The notes under the pieces are model-generated. The model did not search any database and had not been told where the DNA came from. It saw only the letters and a program-made list of their open reading frames with translations. A DNA stretch of 36,737 bases from Proteiniborus ethanoligenes. GTDB lineage: Bacteria; Bacillota; Clostridia; Tissierellales; Proteiniboraceae. This document shows positions 18,027 to 27,050 of the stretch, one piece after another (the first letter of the stretch is position 1; each line of letters begins with the position of its first letter). A program made the translations under genes and the position numbers. The stretch spans positions 10,482-47,218 of the forward strand of contig NZ_FNQE01000028.1 in the NCBI RefSeq assembly GCF_900107485.1, given 5' to 3'.

Positions 18027-18480
18027 CTTCTTCTCCCCTTTATGTGAAAAAATATTTAGATTAATTTAGAGCTTTGAAATATAAAAGCCTTGGATACAAC
18101 GATAATACACTTATAATATATTTAATAATATTTTAGGCAATAAATAAAGCTATTTCTATAAATATGTTATCTAGTACTTATGTATAGATTCTACAACTTT
18201 TACCATATTCCTTCAAATGTTTTTGCCCTTAAGATATGTAATCACCTTGTACAAATGGCTATATACCTAGTTAATAATGTTTGTTAATATTTTACTAGTA
18301 TTTTTTTCTTTTTTTTAACTTATTAAATTCTTATTAATAATTTTGATGAAATATATGAGCTATCCTTGTATTTCCAACACATATGCCCATTTATGCTGTT
18401 TTCTTGAATCCAATGTAATAAATAGGGTATAATTAAACTGCAGGTAAATATAAATTATTTCTTTTGAGGAGTTGATTACT
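18027..18480. other. Intergenic region upstream of guanine deaminase
   Basis: About 450 bp of AT-rich sequence between divergent genes. It holds the guanine deaminase promoter near its right end and a T-rich run at 18301-18317. I looked for a purine riboswitch core before the deaminase gene and did not find one. No ORF or RNA gene was recognised. Confidence 0.6.
18404..18433 (+). promoter_or_regulatory. Guanine deaminase promoter
   Basis: TTGAAT at 18404-18409 and TATAAT at 18428-18433 with an 18-nt spacer, about 48 bp before the start codon. Confidence 0.65.
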
Positions 18481-19779
18481 GTGAATCAGGATACTGGAAA
18501 AGAAAATATTAAAATATATAAGGGCCATATAGTTTATACTGAATCACCAGAAAAATTTAATGTTCAGGAAAACGGTTACATCATTGTTGAGAATAATAAA
18601 GTAACACTAGCAAATTCATCTATACCTGAAAAATATAGTCACATTTCAGTTATAGATTTTGGTGACAAATTAATTATACCAGGCTTTGTTGATTTACATT
18701 TACATGCCCCACAATTTCCTAACAGAGGATTAGGTCTTGATAAAGAGCTACTTCCATGGCTAGAAGAATATACCTTCCCAGAGGAAGCTAAGTATAGTGA
18801 TATGGATTATGCTAAAAAGGTATATTCAAGGGTTGTAGAAGACCTTTGGAGAAACGGAACTACACGTTCTGTAGTATTCGCTAGTATTCATAATGAATCT
18901 ACATCCTTATTGTTCGATTTGTTTGTAGAGTCAGGATTAGGAGCCTATGTAGGAAAAGTAAATATGGATAGAAATTGTCCTGATATACTAATAGAAGATA
19001 CTCAGCAATCAATAAAGGATACCAGAGAATATATTGAAAATCACATTGGGAAATCAGAAATAGTTAAGCCAATTATTACTCCTAGATTTGTACCTACTTG
19101 TACTGTTGAACTTATGAAGGAATTAGGTAAAATGGCTAAAGAGTTTAATGTTCCAATACAATCTCACCTTTCTGAAAACACTAATGAAATAAAATGGGTG
19201 AAAGAGCTTCATCCTGAGCATAAAGACTATGCAAGTGTATATGACTGCTATGGTCTGTTTGGCCAAAACCCTACTATAATGGCTCACTGTATACACAATA
19301 CGGAAGAAGAAGTTGCTTTAATGAAAGATAATGAGGTCTTTGTTGCACACTGTCCATATTCTAACTTGAATCTATCTAGTGGAATAATGCCCGTTAGATA
19401 TTTCTTAGATAAGGGCATAAATGTTGGATTAGGATCAGATGTAAGTGGAGGAAATAAAATTGCTATTTTCGATGTAATGGCAATATCTGCACAGATTTCT
19501 AAAATTAAATGGCTAGAAACTAATAAAGAGCTTGCACCTCTTACAACCTCAGAAGTGTTTTATCTTGGTACTAAGGGTGGCGGCAAATTCTTTGGCAAGG
19601 TCGGTAGCTTTGAAGAGGGGTATGAGTTTGATGCTCTTGTTATAGACGATTCTAATCTATTTGGAGAAGGCCTAACTATTGAGGAGCGTATACAAAGATT
19701 TATATACACAGGTGATGATAGAAATATTGTTGAAAGGTATGTTGCTGGAAACAAAATTGAAAAGCCTAGTTTTAAATAG
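18481..19779 (+). CDS. guaD: Guanine deaminase
   Basis: Zinc amidohydrolase converting guanine to xanthine and ammonia in purine breakdown. About 432 residues. The metal motif HxH is in PGFVDLHLHAPQFPNRG, with the guanine-deaminase segment GLGLDKELLPWLEEYTFPEE directly after; further metal or substrate residues are in SHLSENTNEI, MAHCIHNTEEE and GLGSDVSGG. GTG 18481 is chosen because GAGGAG (18466-18471) lies nine bases before it; a TTG at 18472 would abut that site. It is a single-gene unit with its own promoter and terminator. Clostridia that ferment purines use this step, but no other purine genes are present here. Confidence 0.92.
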   Translation: MNQDTGKENIKIYKGHIVYTESPEKFNVQENGYIIVENNKVTLANSSIPEKYSHISVIDFGDKLIIPGFVDLHLHAPQFPNRGLGLDKELLPWLEEYTFPEEAKYSDMDYAKKVYSRVVEDLWRNGTTRSVVFASIHNESTSLLFDLFVESGLGAYVGKVNMDRNCPDILIEDTQQSIKDTREYIENHIGKSEIVKPIITPRFVPTCTVELMKELGKMAKEFNVPIQSHLSENTNEIKWVKELHPEHKDYASVYDCYGLFGQNPTIMAHCIHNTEEEVALMKDNEVFVAHCPYSNLNLSSGIMPVRYFLDKGINVGLGSDVSGGNKIAIFDVMAISAQISKIKWLETNKELAPLTTSEVFYLGTKGGGKFFGKVGSFEEGYEFDALVIDDSNLFGEGLTIEERIQRFIYTGDDRNIVERYVAGNKIEKPSFK

Positions 19780-19786
19780 TATACTT

Positions 19787-19817
19787 AACCCCCATCCTTG
19801 AATCAAAGATGGGGGTT
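19787..19817 (+). terminator. Terminator after guanine deaminase
   Basis: Ten-bp perfect stem AACCCCCATC/GATGGGGGTT followed by TTTTC. It also lies after the convergent LUD gene end (19844) and may stop both transcripts. Confidence 0.85.
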
Positions 19818-19843
19818 TTCTAGTAGTAAGCTAATGCTCTATA

Positions 19844-20485
19844 TTAATATCCTAGCTCTTTATTTACTATTATTACATGAATCCTATCTTTAAAGCTTTG
19901 TCTTTTAATTACTGTGTATTCATTACATATTCTGCTATCTACTTTACACTCCATGCAATGACCTACCTTTGTACAAGGATTATCTTTATTTAGCCTTACA
20001 TTATTGGCAGGAGCAGCTGTTTCTTTTACTCTTAATATAGCTTGATCTAAATCCTTTACTAGCTTATTTCTACCTACTATTATTATTACTTTATCTGGTC
20101 CATAAAGCATTGCTGCTACTCTATTTCCTGTTCCATCTACATTATATATTTCTCCATTTTCAGTTATTGCATTACTGCTTGTAAAATAAGCATCTGCGGA
20201 GAAGCTTTTTCTATATATTTCTTTTATGTCTATTGCCGTTAAGCCTTCTTTATATCTGTCTAAGAAATTATATTTACCATTTCTCAGTAAGTCTATAACT
20301 CCTGCTTCAAAAAGAGTCATGGAGCCTCCTACAGCTACTATATCTCCTTCTGATATTAGCTCCTCTATTTTTCTAAGAGCATCTTCTTCTGTTTGAACAT
20401 AATGACCCCTAATATTATTTTTTTCTAAATTTAATATAGTTCTCTTTACTCTTTCATCTACAACAAAAATTGCATTTTTATCCAT
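19844..20485 (-). CDS. LUD domain-containing protein
   Basis: 213 residues matching the LUD (LutC/DUF162-like) domain family: AVGGSMTLFEAGVIDLL, then DAYFTSSNAITENGEIYNVDGTGNRVAAMLYGP, and a C-terminal segment with cysteines (CTKVGHCMECKVDSRICNEY) that may bind metal or an iron-sulfur centre. LutC takes part in lactate use, but stand-alone LUD proteins in Clostridia have no settled role, and no lutA or lutB is nearby. AAAGGAGG before the ATG. It lies 23 bp after the TtcA-like gene and probably shares its mRNA. Confidence 0.85.
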   Translation of the reverse strand: MDKNAIFVVDERVKRTILNLEKNNIRGHYVQTEEDALRKIEELISEGDIVAVGGSMTLFEAGVIDLLRNGKYNFLDRYKEGLTAIDIKEIYRKSFSADAYFTSSNAITENGEIYNVDGTGNRVAAMLYGPDKVIIIVGRNKLVKDLDQAILRVKETAAPANNVRLNKDNPCTKVGHCMECKVDSRICNEYTVIKRQSFKDRIHVIIVNKELGY

Positions 20486-20508
20486 GTAAATCCTCCTTTA
20501 AATTAAAT

Positions 20509-21369
20509 TTACTCATAAAAATCTAAATAAGAATACTTTTCTCCATCTTTTTCCCAACCAAGTATTGAGTCCATATTTACGTTTTGTGCTGCTTTGAAAA
20601 TGGACTTTTCCACATTTTCAGAGTTCTTTTTAAGGCTTTCTATTAGGTCTTTTATTTCATAACGTTTATTGCCTATCCTTTCAGCAGCAACCATACATGC
20701 ACAATTCAAGGGCCATATGCCACTGTATTCTATAAATCTTCTAATGCTTGTTTCCTCTATATAATATAATGGTCTTATTAACTCTATTCCCTCAAAGTTC
20801 GCAGATTTAAGCTTTGGAAGCATTGTTTTAAAATTACCTGAATACAATACGTTTAGCAAAGTAGTTTCTATAACATCATTATAATGATGACCAAGAGCTA
20901 ATTTGTTACAGCCTAATTCTTTAGTCTTGCCATAAAGAGCACCTCTTCTCATTCTAGCACACATATAACAAGGATAATCTTTTGCCATTCTATCAGCTAC
21001 TTCAAATATATCTGATTCAAATATATGAACAGGTATATTTAAGTATTTACAGTTTTCTATTAAAAGCTCTTTTATATCAGGATGATATCCAGGGTCCATG
21101 GCTATATACTCTACTTCAAAGGGTACATTACCATGCTTTTGGAGCTCTTGAAACAGCTTTGCCATTAGAAGACTATCCTTTCCTCCTGATATGGCTACTG
21201 CTACCCTATCTCCTTCTTGTATAAGATTATAATCTTTTATGGCTTTTATAAATTTAGACCATATGTGTTTTCTATATTTTTTTATTATGCTTCTTTCTAT
21301 ATCCTCTATTGGTTTCCTTTCTGAAGACGGTACTCCTGTCTCACAGCCTTTTCCTGCTATTTTACTCAT
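20509..21369 (-). CDS. TtcA-type tRNA 2-thiolation ATPase family protein
   Basis: PP-loop enzyme of about 286 residues. It has the ATP pyrophosphatase loop SGGKDS, the Cys pair CYMC, GHHYNDVIETTLLN, and a third cysteine group in LNCACM, matching the TtcA/TtuA-like group that thiolates tRNA with a [4Fe-4S] centre held by three cysteines. ATG 21369 has GAGGTG at the correct distance; a GTG at 21378 overlaps that site. TtcA itself thiolates cytidine 32; this clostridial form could act on another tRNA base. It sits between an ABC-2 exporter and an LUD gene. Confidence 0.87.
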   Translation of the reverse strand: MSKIAGKGCETGVPSSERKPIEDIERSIIKKYRKHIWSKFIKAIKDYNLIQEGDRVAVAISGGKDSLLMAKLFQELQKHGNVPFEVEYIAMDPGYHPDIKELLIENCKYLNIPVHIFESDIFEVADRMAKDYPCYMCARMRRGALYGKTKELGCNKLALGHHYNDVIETTLLNVLYSGNFKTMLPKLKSANFEGIELIRPLYYIEETSIRRFIEYSGIWPLNCACMVAAERIGNKRYEIKDLIESLKKNSENVEKSIFKAAQNVNMDSILGWEKDGEKYSYLDFYE

Positions 21370-21401
21370 TATTATCACCTCAATTTAAGGTTAAGTTAAA
21401 G

Positions 21402-23063
21402 TTAATTGATACTATCCCAACTAAGTTTAAATACTTTTCTCCATATAAATATGGTTACTACTAAAGCCACTATTATATATATAAAGAATACAATTCTGTT
21501 TATCCTCATAAGTATATGGAGTCCAACAGTAGCTCCTGCAAATAGCATTGATAATAGTAAAGGTGCTGCTCCTTGCTTAACTATTTTATTTGCATCCTCA
21601 CTAAAGGGAAGTTTCTTGCTTCCTGTATTAAACATCATAGCTATTATAAATAGCATATTGATAAACATTAATACTACATCAAGTATTATACTAAATTTAT
21701 ATAAAATTAAAAATATAAAACTAACAAATAAAAATATACCAGTACAATATTTAAATATATACCCCTTAATAGCTCCCTTATAAATATATTCTGGGGATTT
21801 TATTGGTAGAGCCTTGTATATCCACGCTCCCTTATAATTTTCACTTATGTCAATAAACATTATTGTAGTGCTTAGCATAAATATACTTAAATATATACCA
21901 AGATATGCTTTCCCTTGTCCTAAGGAAGAAATGAATTCTAAGAAGCTTATATCACTCCTTATGTAAGCTAACAAGGTTATAAATGGGAATATAGCTGCAA
22001 AAGCAAGAGATGGGTATATTTTCAGCTTAAGCTTTCTTTCATTTGACAGTAGGCTTTGAGAAAACTTGAAAATTGCTCTTTCTGTTTTATTAAAACAAAA
22101 TATATTTGATACTAAACTATGAAATTTTATTTTTCTTTCTGCAGAGGAGCTACCTCTTTCGCTGCTACTATTCAGCTTTGTCAGATTTTTTTCAAAATGA
22201 GGCATAACGATTTTTATATGGATGATTAAGGATATTATAGGTATTACTAAGGCTAATAAGCTTAGATATACATATGTGCTTTCATAATTTTTACTTAATA
22301 GAACCTCAAAAGGAGCAGCAAACCAAGCTGGAGGTAATAAGAAACTCCACCATTTAGGATTTGCAACTATTTTCAAATCTATTAAATCGAACATTCGACC
22401 TATTAACTGGTATCCTACTACCATGACAATCGAAAGAATTATTTGAAAATAATTTATAATGTCCTTTAATTTTTCTCCATCAAAATATTTTAGTATAAAG
22501 CTATATAATAAAGATGTTAAAAAGATTACTAAGCCTGATATAAGTATTAGTTCAATAAAAAATATAATTAAAAATAGCACTCCATGTCTGATGGTCCCCC
22601 CTATAAGTGAAGGTCCAGCCATAACTATAGTGATACTGAACATGTACATAAAAATATGAACTATTTTAGACATATTATAGGTTTTTTCATCTATTGGCTT
22701 TGATAAGAGTATATTTTTACTCTTCACGTCTAACAAAACTGATGAAAAATCTGAAATCATCGTAGTTAAAATCATAAACATGAGCATACCAAGACTGATA
22801 CTCATGCCTACATATATAGGAATAGGTATAACTACTGTAAACATAACAAATAACCCTATTAGACCATATGATAATAAGGATTTTTTAAATAAATTATCAT
22901 CATTTTCCTTATTGTTATAATTGGCTACTGCTATAGATACTCTTCTGCCATCCATAATCAGCTTAATTTCTAATATTGCTCTCATTGCTTTATAATTTAC
23001 GCCTATTTTCTCAAACAAAGAGCTAAACTTATCAAGAAGCTTTAAAGATTTGAAATTGCTCAT
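21402..23063 (-). CDS. ABC transporter permease (large, ABC-2 type)
   Basis: 553-residue polytopic membrane protein with about 12 hydrophobic segments in two clusters (near residues 68-260 and 350-545), separated by a polar loop around 300-345 that includes SSSERGSSSAERK. It lies 2 bp after the ABC ATPase gene, so the two form one exporter. Large twin-cluster permeases of this kind occur in Firmicutes with unknown substrate. GGAGG before the ATG. Function in export is inferred from the partner only. Confidence 0.82.
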   Translation of the reverse strand: MSNFKSLKLLDKFSSLFEKIGVNYKAMRAILEIKLIMDGRRVSIAVANYNNKENDDNLFKKSLLSYGLIGLFVMFTVVIPIPIYVGMSISLGMLMFMILTTMISDFSSVLLDVKSKNILLSKPIDEKTYNMSKIVHIFMYMFSITIVMAGPSLIGGTIRHGVLFLIIFFIELILISGLVIFLTSLLYSFILKYFDGEKLKDIINYFQIILSIVMVVGYQLIGRMFDLIDLKIVANPKWWSFLLPPAWFAAPFEVLLSKNYESTYVYLSLLALVIPIISLIIHIKIVMPHFEKNLTKLNSSSERGSSSAERKIKFHSLVSNIFCFNKTERAIFKFSQSLLSNERKLKLKIYPSLAFAAIFPFITLLAYIRSDISFLEFISSLGQGKAYLGIYLSIFMLSTTIMFIDISENYKGAWIYKALPIKSPEYIYKGAIKGYIFKYCTGIFLFVSFIFLILYKFSIILDVVLMFINMLFIIAMMFNTGSKKLPFSEDANKIVKQGAAPLLLSMLFAGATVGLHILMRINRIVFFIYIIVALVVTIFIWRKVFKLSWDSIN

Positions 23064-23065
23064 CT

Positions 23066-23851
23066 TTAAACCTCCTGTAGCACAGATACAAACTCATCTG
23101 CTATTTCCTTATGCTTAGTAAAACCAGTAAGCTGATTAAATATTTGTTCAAGAGAGCCCTCCATGCTTTTTTCCTTTAATTCTTCAAATGTACCATCTGC
23201 AACTATTTGTCCATCATTTATTAAGAGTATCCTATGGCTTATTTTTTCTACAATCTCCATAATATGTGATGAATAAAAAATTGTCTTTCCCTGTTCAGCT
23301 AACTGGGCTAAAATTTCTTTAAATATCATAACACTATTGGCATCAAGTCCTCCTAATGGTTCATCTAAAAATAATATATCTGGATTATGGATTAAGCTAG
23401 CAATGATTAATAGCTTTTGCTTCATGCCTTTAGAATATGAAGATATCCTTGAATAGTAGTGTTCTTTTATCCCAAACAACTCCATAAGCTTTTTCGCTTT
23501 ATTACTTGCCTTTTCGCTTTCCATTTCGTATATTTCTCCTAAAAAGGTTAAATATTCGTGTGCTGTTAAATTTTCATATATTTCTGCTGTTTCAGGAACA
23601 TATCCTATTCTTTTTTTATACTCTACCCCATCTTCTAGTATATCCTTACCAAATATCTTTATCTCTCCCCTATATTTGTTTATTATTCCTAGAAGTATCT
23701 TAACAGTTGTACTCTTTCCTGCTCCATTAGGGCCTATGTACCCTATTATCTGACCTGGGTAAATACTTAAGTTTATTCCCTTTAATATATCTGGACCAGT
23801 ACCATAATTCATTCTTAAATCACTTATGGTTATTATAGGTTCTTTTGTCAT
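23066..23851 (-). CDS. ABC transporter ATP-binding protein
   Basis: 261-residue ATPase: Walker A GPNGAGKST, signature YSKGMKQKLLIIASL, Walker B ILFLDEPLGGLD and switch histidine in YSSHIMEIVE. The motif order is complete. The C-terminal 40 residues extend past the core. Ribosome site AGGGGGA before the ATG. It forms the exporter with the 553-residue permease. It lies 85 bp after the RDD gene, so read-through from that gene is possible. Confidence 0.93.
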   Translation of the reverse strand: MTKEPIITISDLRMNYGTGPDILKGINLSIYPGQIIGYIGPNGAGKSTTVKILLGIINKYRGEIKIFGKDILEDGVEYKKRIGYVPETAEIYENLTAHEYLTFLGEIYEMESEKASNKAKKLMELFGIKEHYYSRISSYSKGMKQKLLIIASLIHNPDILFLDEPLGGLDANSVMIFKEILAQLAEQGKTIFYSSHIMEIVEKISHRILLINDGQIVADGTFEELKEKSMEGSLEQIFNQLTGFTKHKEIADEFVSVLQEV

Positions 23852-23936
23852 ATGTCTTCCCCCTGTTCTTAATTTATATTGAGCACAATGGAATATGCTC
23901 CCTAATAAAGAATAAAGTTGGTTCTTAGGATGATTT

Positions 23937-24644
23937 TTATATCATTCTATTTAATAGCTGGATTAACATCTTATTATAGCTGTTTTCATTCCATTCTATA
24001 CTGTATTTTTCTACAAAATATTTACCTAATTCTTTTTCTAGATTTTCAGCCCCTTCTTCTATGAAATCTTTTCTCTTAAAATATTCCTTCAATAAATCAT
24101 TCTCCTCCTGTGTTAAGGAAAATTTATAGTTTATGTTTTCGTTTTGGAGATTGATAGTGTATAAGGCCTCTCTCTTTTCCTCTACAATAACTATGGTAGA
24201 GCCTAGATAATCTCCTAATCTTTTATGAGCCTTAGTAAAAAAAATAAGTATTACACCAATTCCATAGTTGTCTATTATCATTCTAAAAAGATTTCTAATG
24301 ACTGAATGCTTAAAACCTATAGGCTGCCCATTAGCTCTTATGGTTCGTAAACCAAAAACCTTTTTCCCTGGTGTCTTTCCGTTCATAATCATTTCAAATA
24401 TAATGAAGTACCCATAATTAATAATAAATGTTAAGAGTAAGGATATTGCGATTGCCCAGCTCTTATATTCTTCATATAGGTCTGATGGTGTAAGCCCTAA
24501 CAATAAAACTATAATCAACACTAATCCCATTAAAGTAATCTGTATAAGCACATCTATAGCAGCGGCAGCAGTACGAGAGCCTAAAGCTGCAAGCTTATAC
24601 TCTAGTTCTATATTTTCAGGTGTAGTAATTTTAACTGTACTCAT
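23937..24644 (-). CDS. RDD family membrane protein
   Basis: About 235 residues. The RDD domain starts with LAALGSRTAAAAIDVLIQ (the conserved Arg and Asp), has membrane helices near residues 26-48, 62-85 and a third near 125-140, and the motif NGKTPGKKVFGLRTIRANGQPIGF; a polar tail of about 75 residues follows. ATG 24644 is chosen because AAGGAG lies nine bases upstream; a longer frame to 24683 would cross the promoter of the divergent gene. RDD proteins are of unclear function. Here it is beside spoIIM, DUF58 and moxR as in a known cluster type. Confidence 0.88.
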   Translation of the reverse strand: MSTVKITTPENIELEYKLAALGSRTAAAAIDVLIQITLMGLVLIIVLLLGLTPSDLYEEYKSWAIAISLLLTFIINYGYFIIFEMIMNGKTPGKKVFGLRTIRANGQPIGFKHSVIRNLFRMIIDNYGIGVILIFFTKAHKRLGDYLGSTIVIVEEKREALYTINLQNENINYKFSLTQEENDLLKEYFKRKDFIEEGAENLEKELGKYFVEKYSIEWNENSYNKMLIQLLNRMI

Positions 24645-24703
24645 AATTTCACTCCTTTTTGTATTGGTGTTTATCTGGTACAATATGCTTAGAGGTGAAA
24701 ATA

Positions 24704-25654
24704 TTGAATGTTGAACAATTTATCAAGAAAAATTCTTCCTCATGGGATGAACTAAAAAAGTTAACAGATTTATTAAATAAAAAAGGAATAAGGCATTGTG
24801 AGCCTAAGCAAATTAAACGCTATCTGTATCTTTTTCGTCAGTCTAGTCATCAGCTTGCCTTTGCCAGAACGCATTTTCCAGGCAGCGAAGTTGTTCCTTA
24901 TCTTAATGCTTTAGTAGCTAATTCACATAATCATATTTATTCGGTTAAAAAATATGATTTTTCTGAAATTAAAAGCTTTTTTACCTTTGAGCTTCCAAAT
25001 AGTATTAAAAAGCATAAAAGCTACATAATTACCGGAGCTATTATTTTCTTTTTAGGCTTTATTCTTAGTTTGTTAGTAGTTTGGAATAATCCGCAAAATG
25101 CAGCATATTTTATGCCTGAAGAGATGATCCAAAATATTAACTGGGATGGAGATACTTCTGTTGCTTGGGATTATCCTCTTATGTCAAGCTATATAATGAC
25201 TAATAATATCTCTGTTGCTTTTAAAGCCTTTGTACTAGGGGTAACATTAGGCATCGGAACATTTTACATCCTTTTCTTTAATGGTGCCTTACTAGGAGCA
25301 TTAACAGCCTTAGTATACCATAATGGCAACCCTTTAGGTTATTGGTCGTTAATATTGCCTCATGGAGTATTAGAGCTTACAGCTATTTTCATAGCTGGTG
25401 GTGCAGGTTTAATGCTAGCACGCTCTATCCTAATCCCAAGGAAATACTCTAGGAAGCACTCAATCATAAAGAGTGCTAGAGAATCTACAAGCCTTATGCT
25501 TGGTGTTATAGTATTTTTAATAATTGCAGGTATTATTGAAGGCTTTTTTACTCCTATAAACATATCCCCTCTATACAAACTAGTATTTGCTGGATTTACA
25601 TTAGTCATAATAATTGCATATTTCTCTATACCATATTTTAAATCGGAGGCTTAA
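24704..25654 (+). CDS. SpoIIM/DUF95-family membrane protein
   Basis: 316 residues: a polar N-terminal region of about 100 residues, then about five membrane segments with the SpoIIM-family hallmarks VAFKAFVLGVTLGIGTFYILFFNG and LPHGVLELTAIFIAGGAGL. It is longer than the sporulation protein SpoIIM and is probably the general DUF95 form found with RDD and MoxR genes. The start is TTG 24704, six bases after AGAGGTG; TACAAT with a TG extension at 24677-24684 may be its -10. It is read on the opposite strand to all neighbours, and its stop codon shares TTAA (25651-25654) with that of DUF58. Confidence 0.87.
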   Translation: MNVEQFIKKNSSSWDELKKLTDLLNKKGIRHCEPKQIKRYLYLFRQSSHQLAFARTHFPGSEVVPYLNALVANSHNHIYSVKKYDFSEIKSFFTFELPNSIKKHKSYIITGAIIFFLGFILSLLVVWNNPQNAAYFMPEEMIQNINWDGDTSVAWDYPLMSSYIMTNNISVAFKAFVLGVTLGIGTFYILFFNGALLGALTALVYHNGNPLGYWSLILPHGVLELTAIFIAGGAGLMLARSILIPRKYSRKHSIIKSARESTSLMLGVIVFLIIAGIIEGFFTPINISPLYKLVFAGFTLVIIIAYFSIPYFKSEA

Positions 25655-26970
25655 AAATGCATCCGATTTTTCACATATATATACTTATTTATAACATCTG
25701 ATGCAATCTTCTCAGGCTCACATTCAATACACATTATTCCCTTTGTATTGAGCATACTTATGGCTTTTTTTCTATCATGGAGCATTTCAATAGCAACTGC
25801 TTTTATATATGCATCCTCTTCTTTTTTTATGGGGGTTTTTGCCAATTTCTCCAGGTTTTCATCCTTTATCAATACTATAATAACTATATTGTTTTTTGAT
25901 ATTGATGGAAGCACTTTCATCATATCCTCTGCTTCTTCTATAGTATCAAAATCTGTAAATAAACATATTAAACTTCTACGCCTTTCCTTGCCTTTAAAAA
26001 AGAAAAAGACTTCTTCATAATTAGATGTGGATTTAGTATGCTCTATGTGATAAAGTGCCTCCATCAAGCTATTTCTATGAACACTACCCTTACCTGGTGG
26101 TATAAATCCATGTACTTCTGTGCTAAATGTAACTAGACCTGATTGATCACCATTTTGATTTACTATATCGCAAAGAAGCAATCCTGTATTTATGGCAATA
26201 TCCAGTTTACTATGACCTCTTATAGAATAGCTCATAGGTCTTCCAGCATCTATCATGGCATACACATGCTGATTTTTCTCTGGTTCATATTGGTTTATTA
26301 TAGGTCTGTTTTCCCTTGCTGTAGCCTTCCAATTGATTTTCCTGTATTCATCACCATAGACATACTCTCTAAGGCTTTCAAACTCAGTACCTCTACCTAA
26401 AAGTTTCATTTCTTTTCTTCCATCTTTATGAATTATGCTATTATAAGCCCCTAGCTTATGTTTTCTTAAGTCCTTAAGATTAGGATATACCTTGTATTCT
26501 TTGCTTAAATCCTCTTTAAACTGTTTTTTACAAAGCTTAAGCGGTCCTTCATATCTTACATGTACTTTACCAAATGTAAATGCACCTCTTTTTTTAGGTA
26601 TTACCCTATACTCAAATATTTCCTTCCTATGTGGTTGTATATATTTTCCTACTGGCTTTTTATCAGCATCAAAGTGAAAGTCGGGTATTTCATCTATGAT
26701 TTCTACAAATATATCTTTTGGGCTTTTATTATATATGCTTATGGTTATATTTTCTTCTTGGAACAAAGATAGTTTTTCATTACCTATTCTTTCTATTTCT
26801 AATGCATCAGGAGAAGGTGATATTATATAATCAATTACTAATAAGGCAAAACAAATTATATTGCAAAAAATAAATGCAGACAATGCAAATCCAAAAAAAT
26901 ATCCAATAATAGTTATAATAATCCCTGATCCCATTAAAAATATAAATCGCTTTGTAATAGCCAAGTGCAT
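25651..26970 (-). CDS. DUF58 domain-containing protein
   Basis: About 439 residues. Two membrane helices in the first 45 residues anchor it; a beta-rich region follows, then the DUF58 core EFESLREYVYGDEYRKINWKATARENRPIINQYEPE and a von Willebrand A-like fold with AMIDAGRPMSY as a metal-site-like stretch. DUF58 proteins almost always pair with MoxR ATPases. ATG 26970 has AAGGA at good distance; an ATG at 26997 would lengthen it by 9 residues. It ends tail to tail with the SpoIIM-like gene, sharing a TTAA. Confidence 0.9.
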   Translation of the reverse strand: MHLAITKRFIFLMGSGIIITIIGYFFGFALSAFIFCNIICFALLVIDYIISPSPDALEIERIGNEKLSLFQEENITISIYNKSPKDIFVEIIDEIPDFHFDADKKPVGKYIQPHRKEIFEYRVIPKKRGAFTFGKVHVRYEGPLKLCKKQFKEDLSKEYKVYPNLKDLRKHKLGAYNSIIHKDGRKEMKLLGRGTEFESLREYVYGDEYRKINWKATARENRPIINQYEPEKNQHVYAMIDAGRPMSYSIRGHSKLDIAINTGLLLCDIVNQNGDQSGLVTFSTEVHGFIPPGKGSVHRNSLMEALYHIEHTKSTSNYEEVFFFFKGKERRRSLICLFTDFDTIEEAEDMMKVLPSISKNNIVIIVLIKDENLEKLAKTPIKKEEDAYIKAVAIEMLHDRKKAISMLNTKGIMCIECEPEKIASDVINKYIYVKNRMHF

Positions 26971-27050
26971 CACCTTCCTTACATTTACTTTCCACATACA
27001 CCTCAAAAAAACCTAATACTAATAGCTAATTCGTTTATCTATCCTGCAAT

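Noticed and set aside
18061-18480. Possible purine riboswitch before guanine deaminase
   Set aside because: No conserved three-way junction core was found; only a promoter is visible.
24645-24683. Longer start for the RDD gene
   Set aside because: The extra codons cross the strong AAGGAG site and the divergent promoter; ATG 24644 is better.
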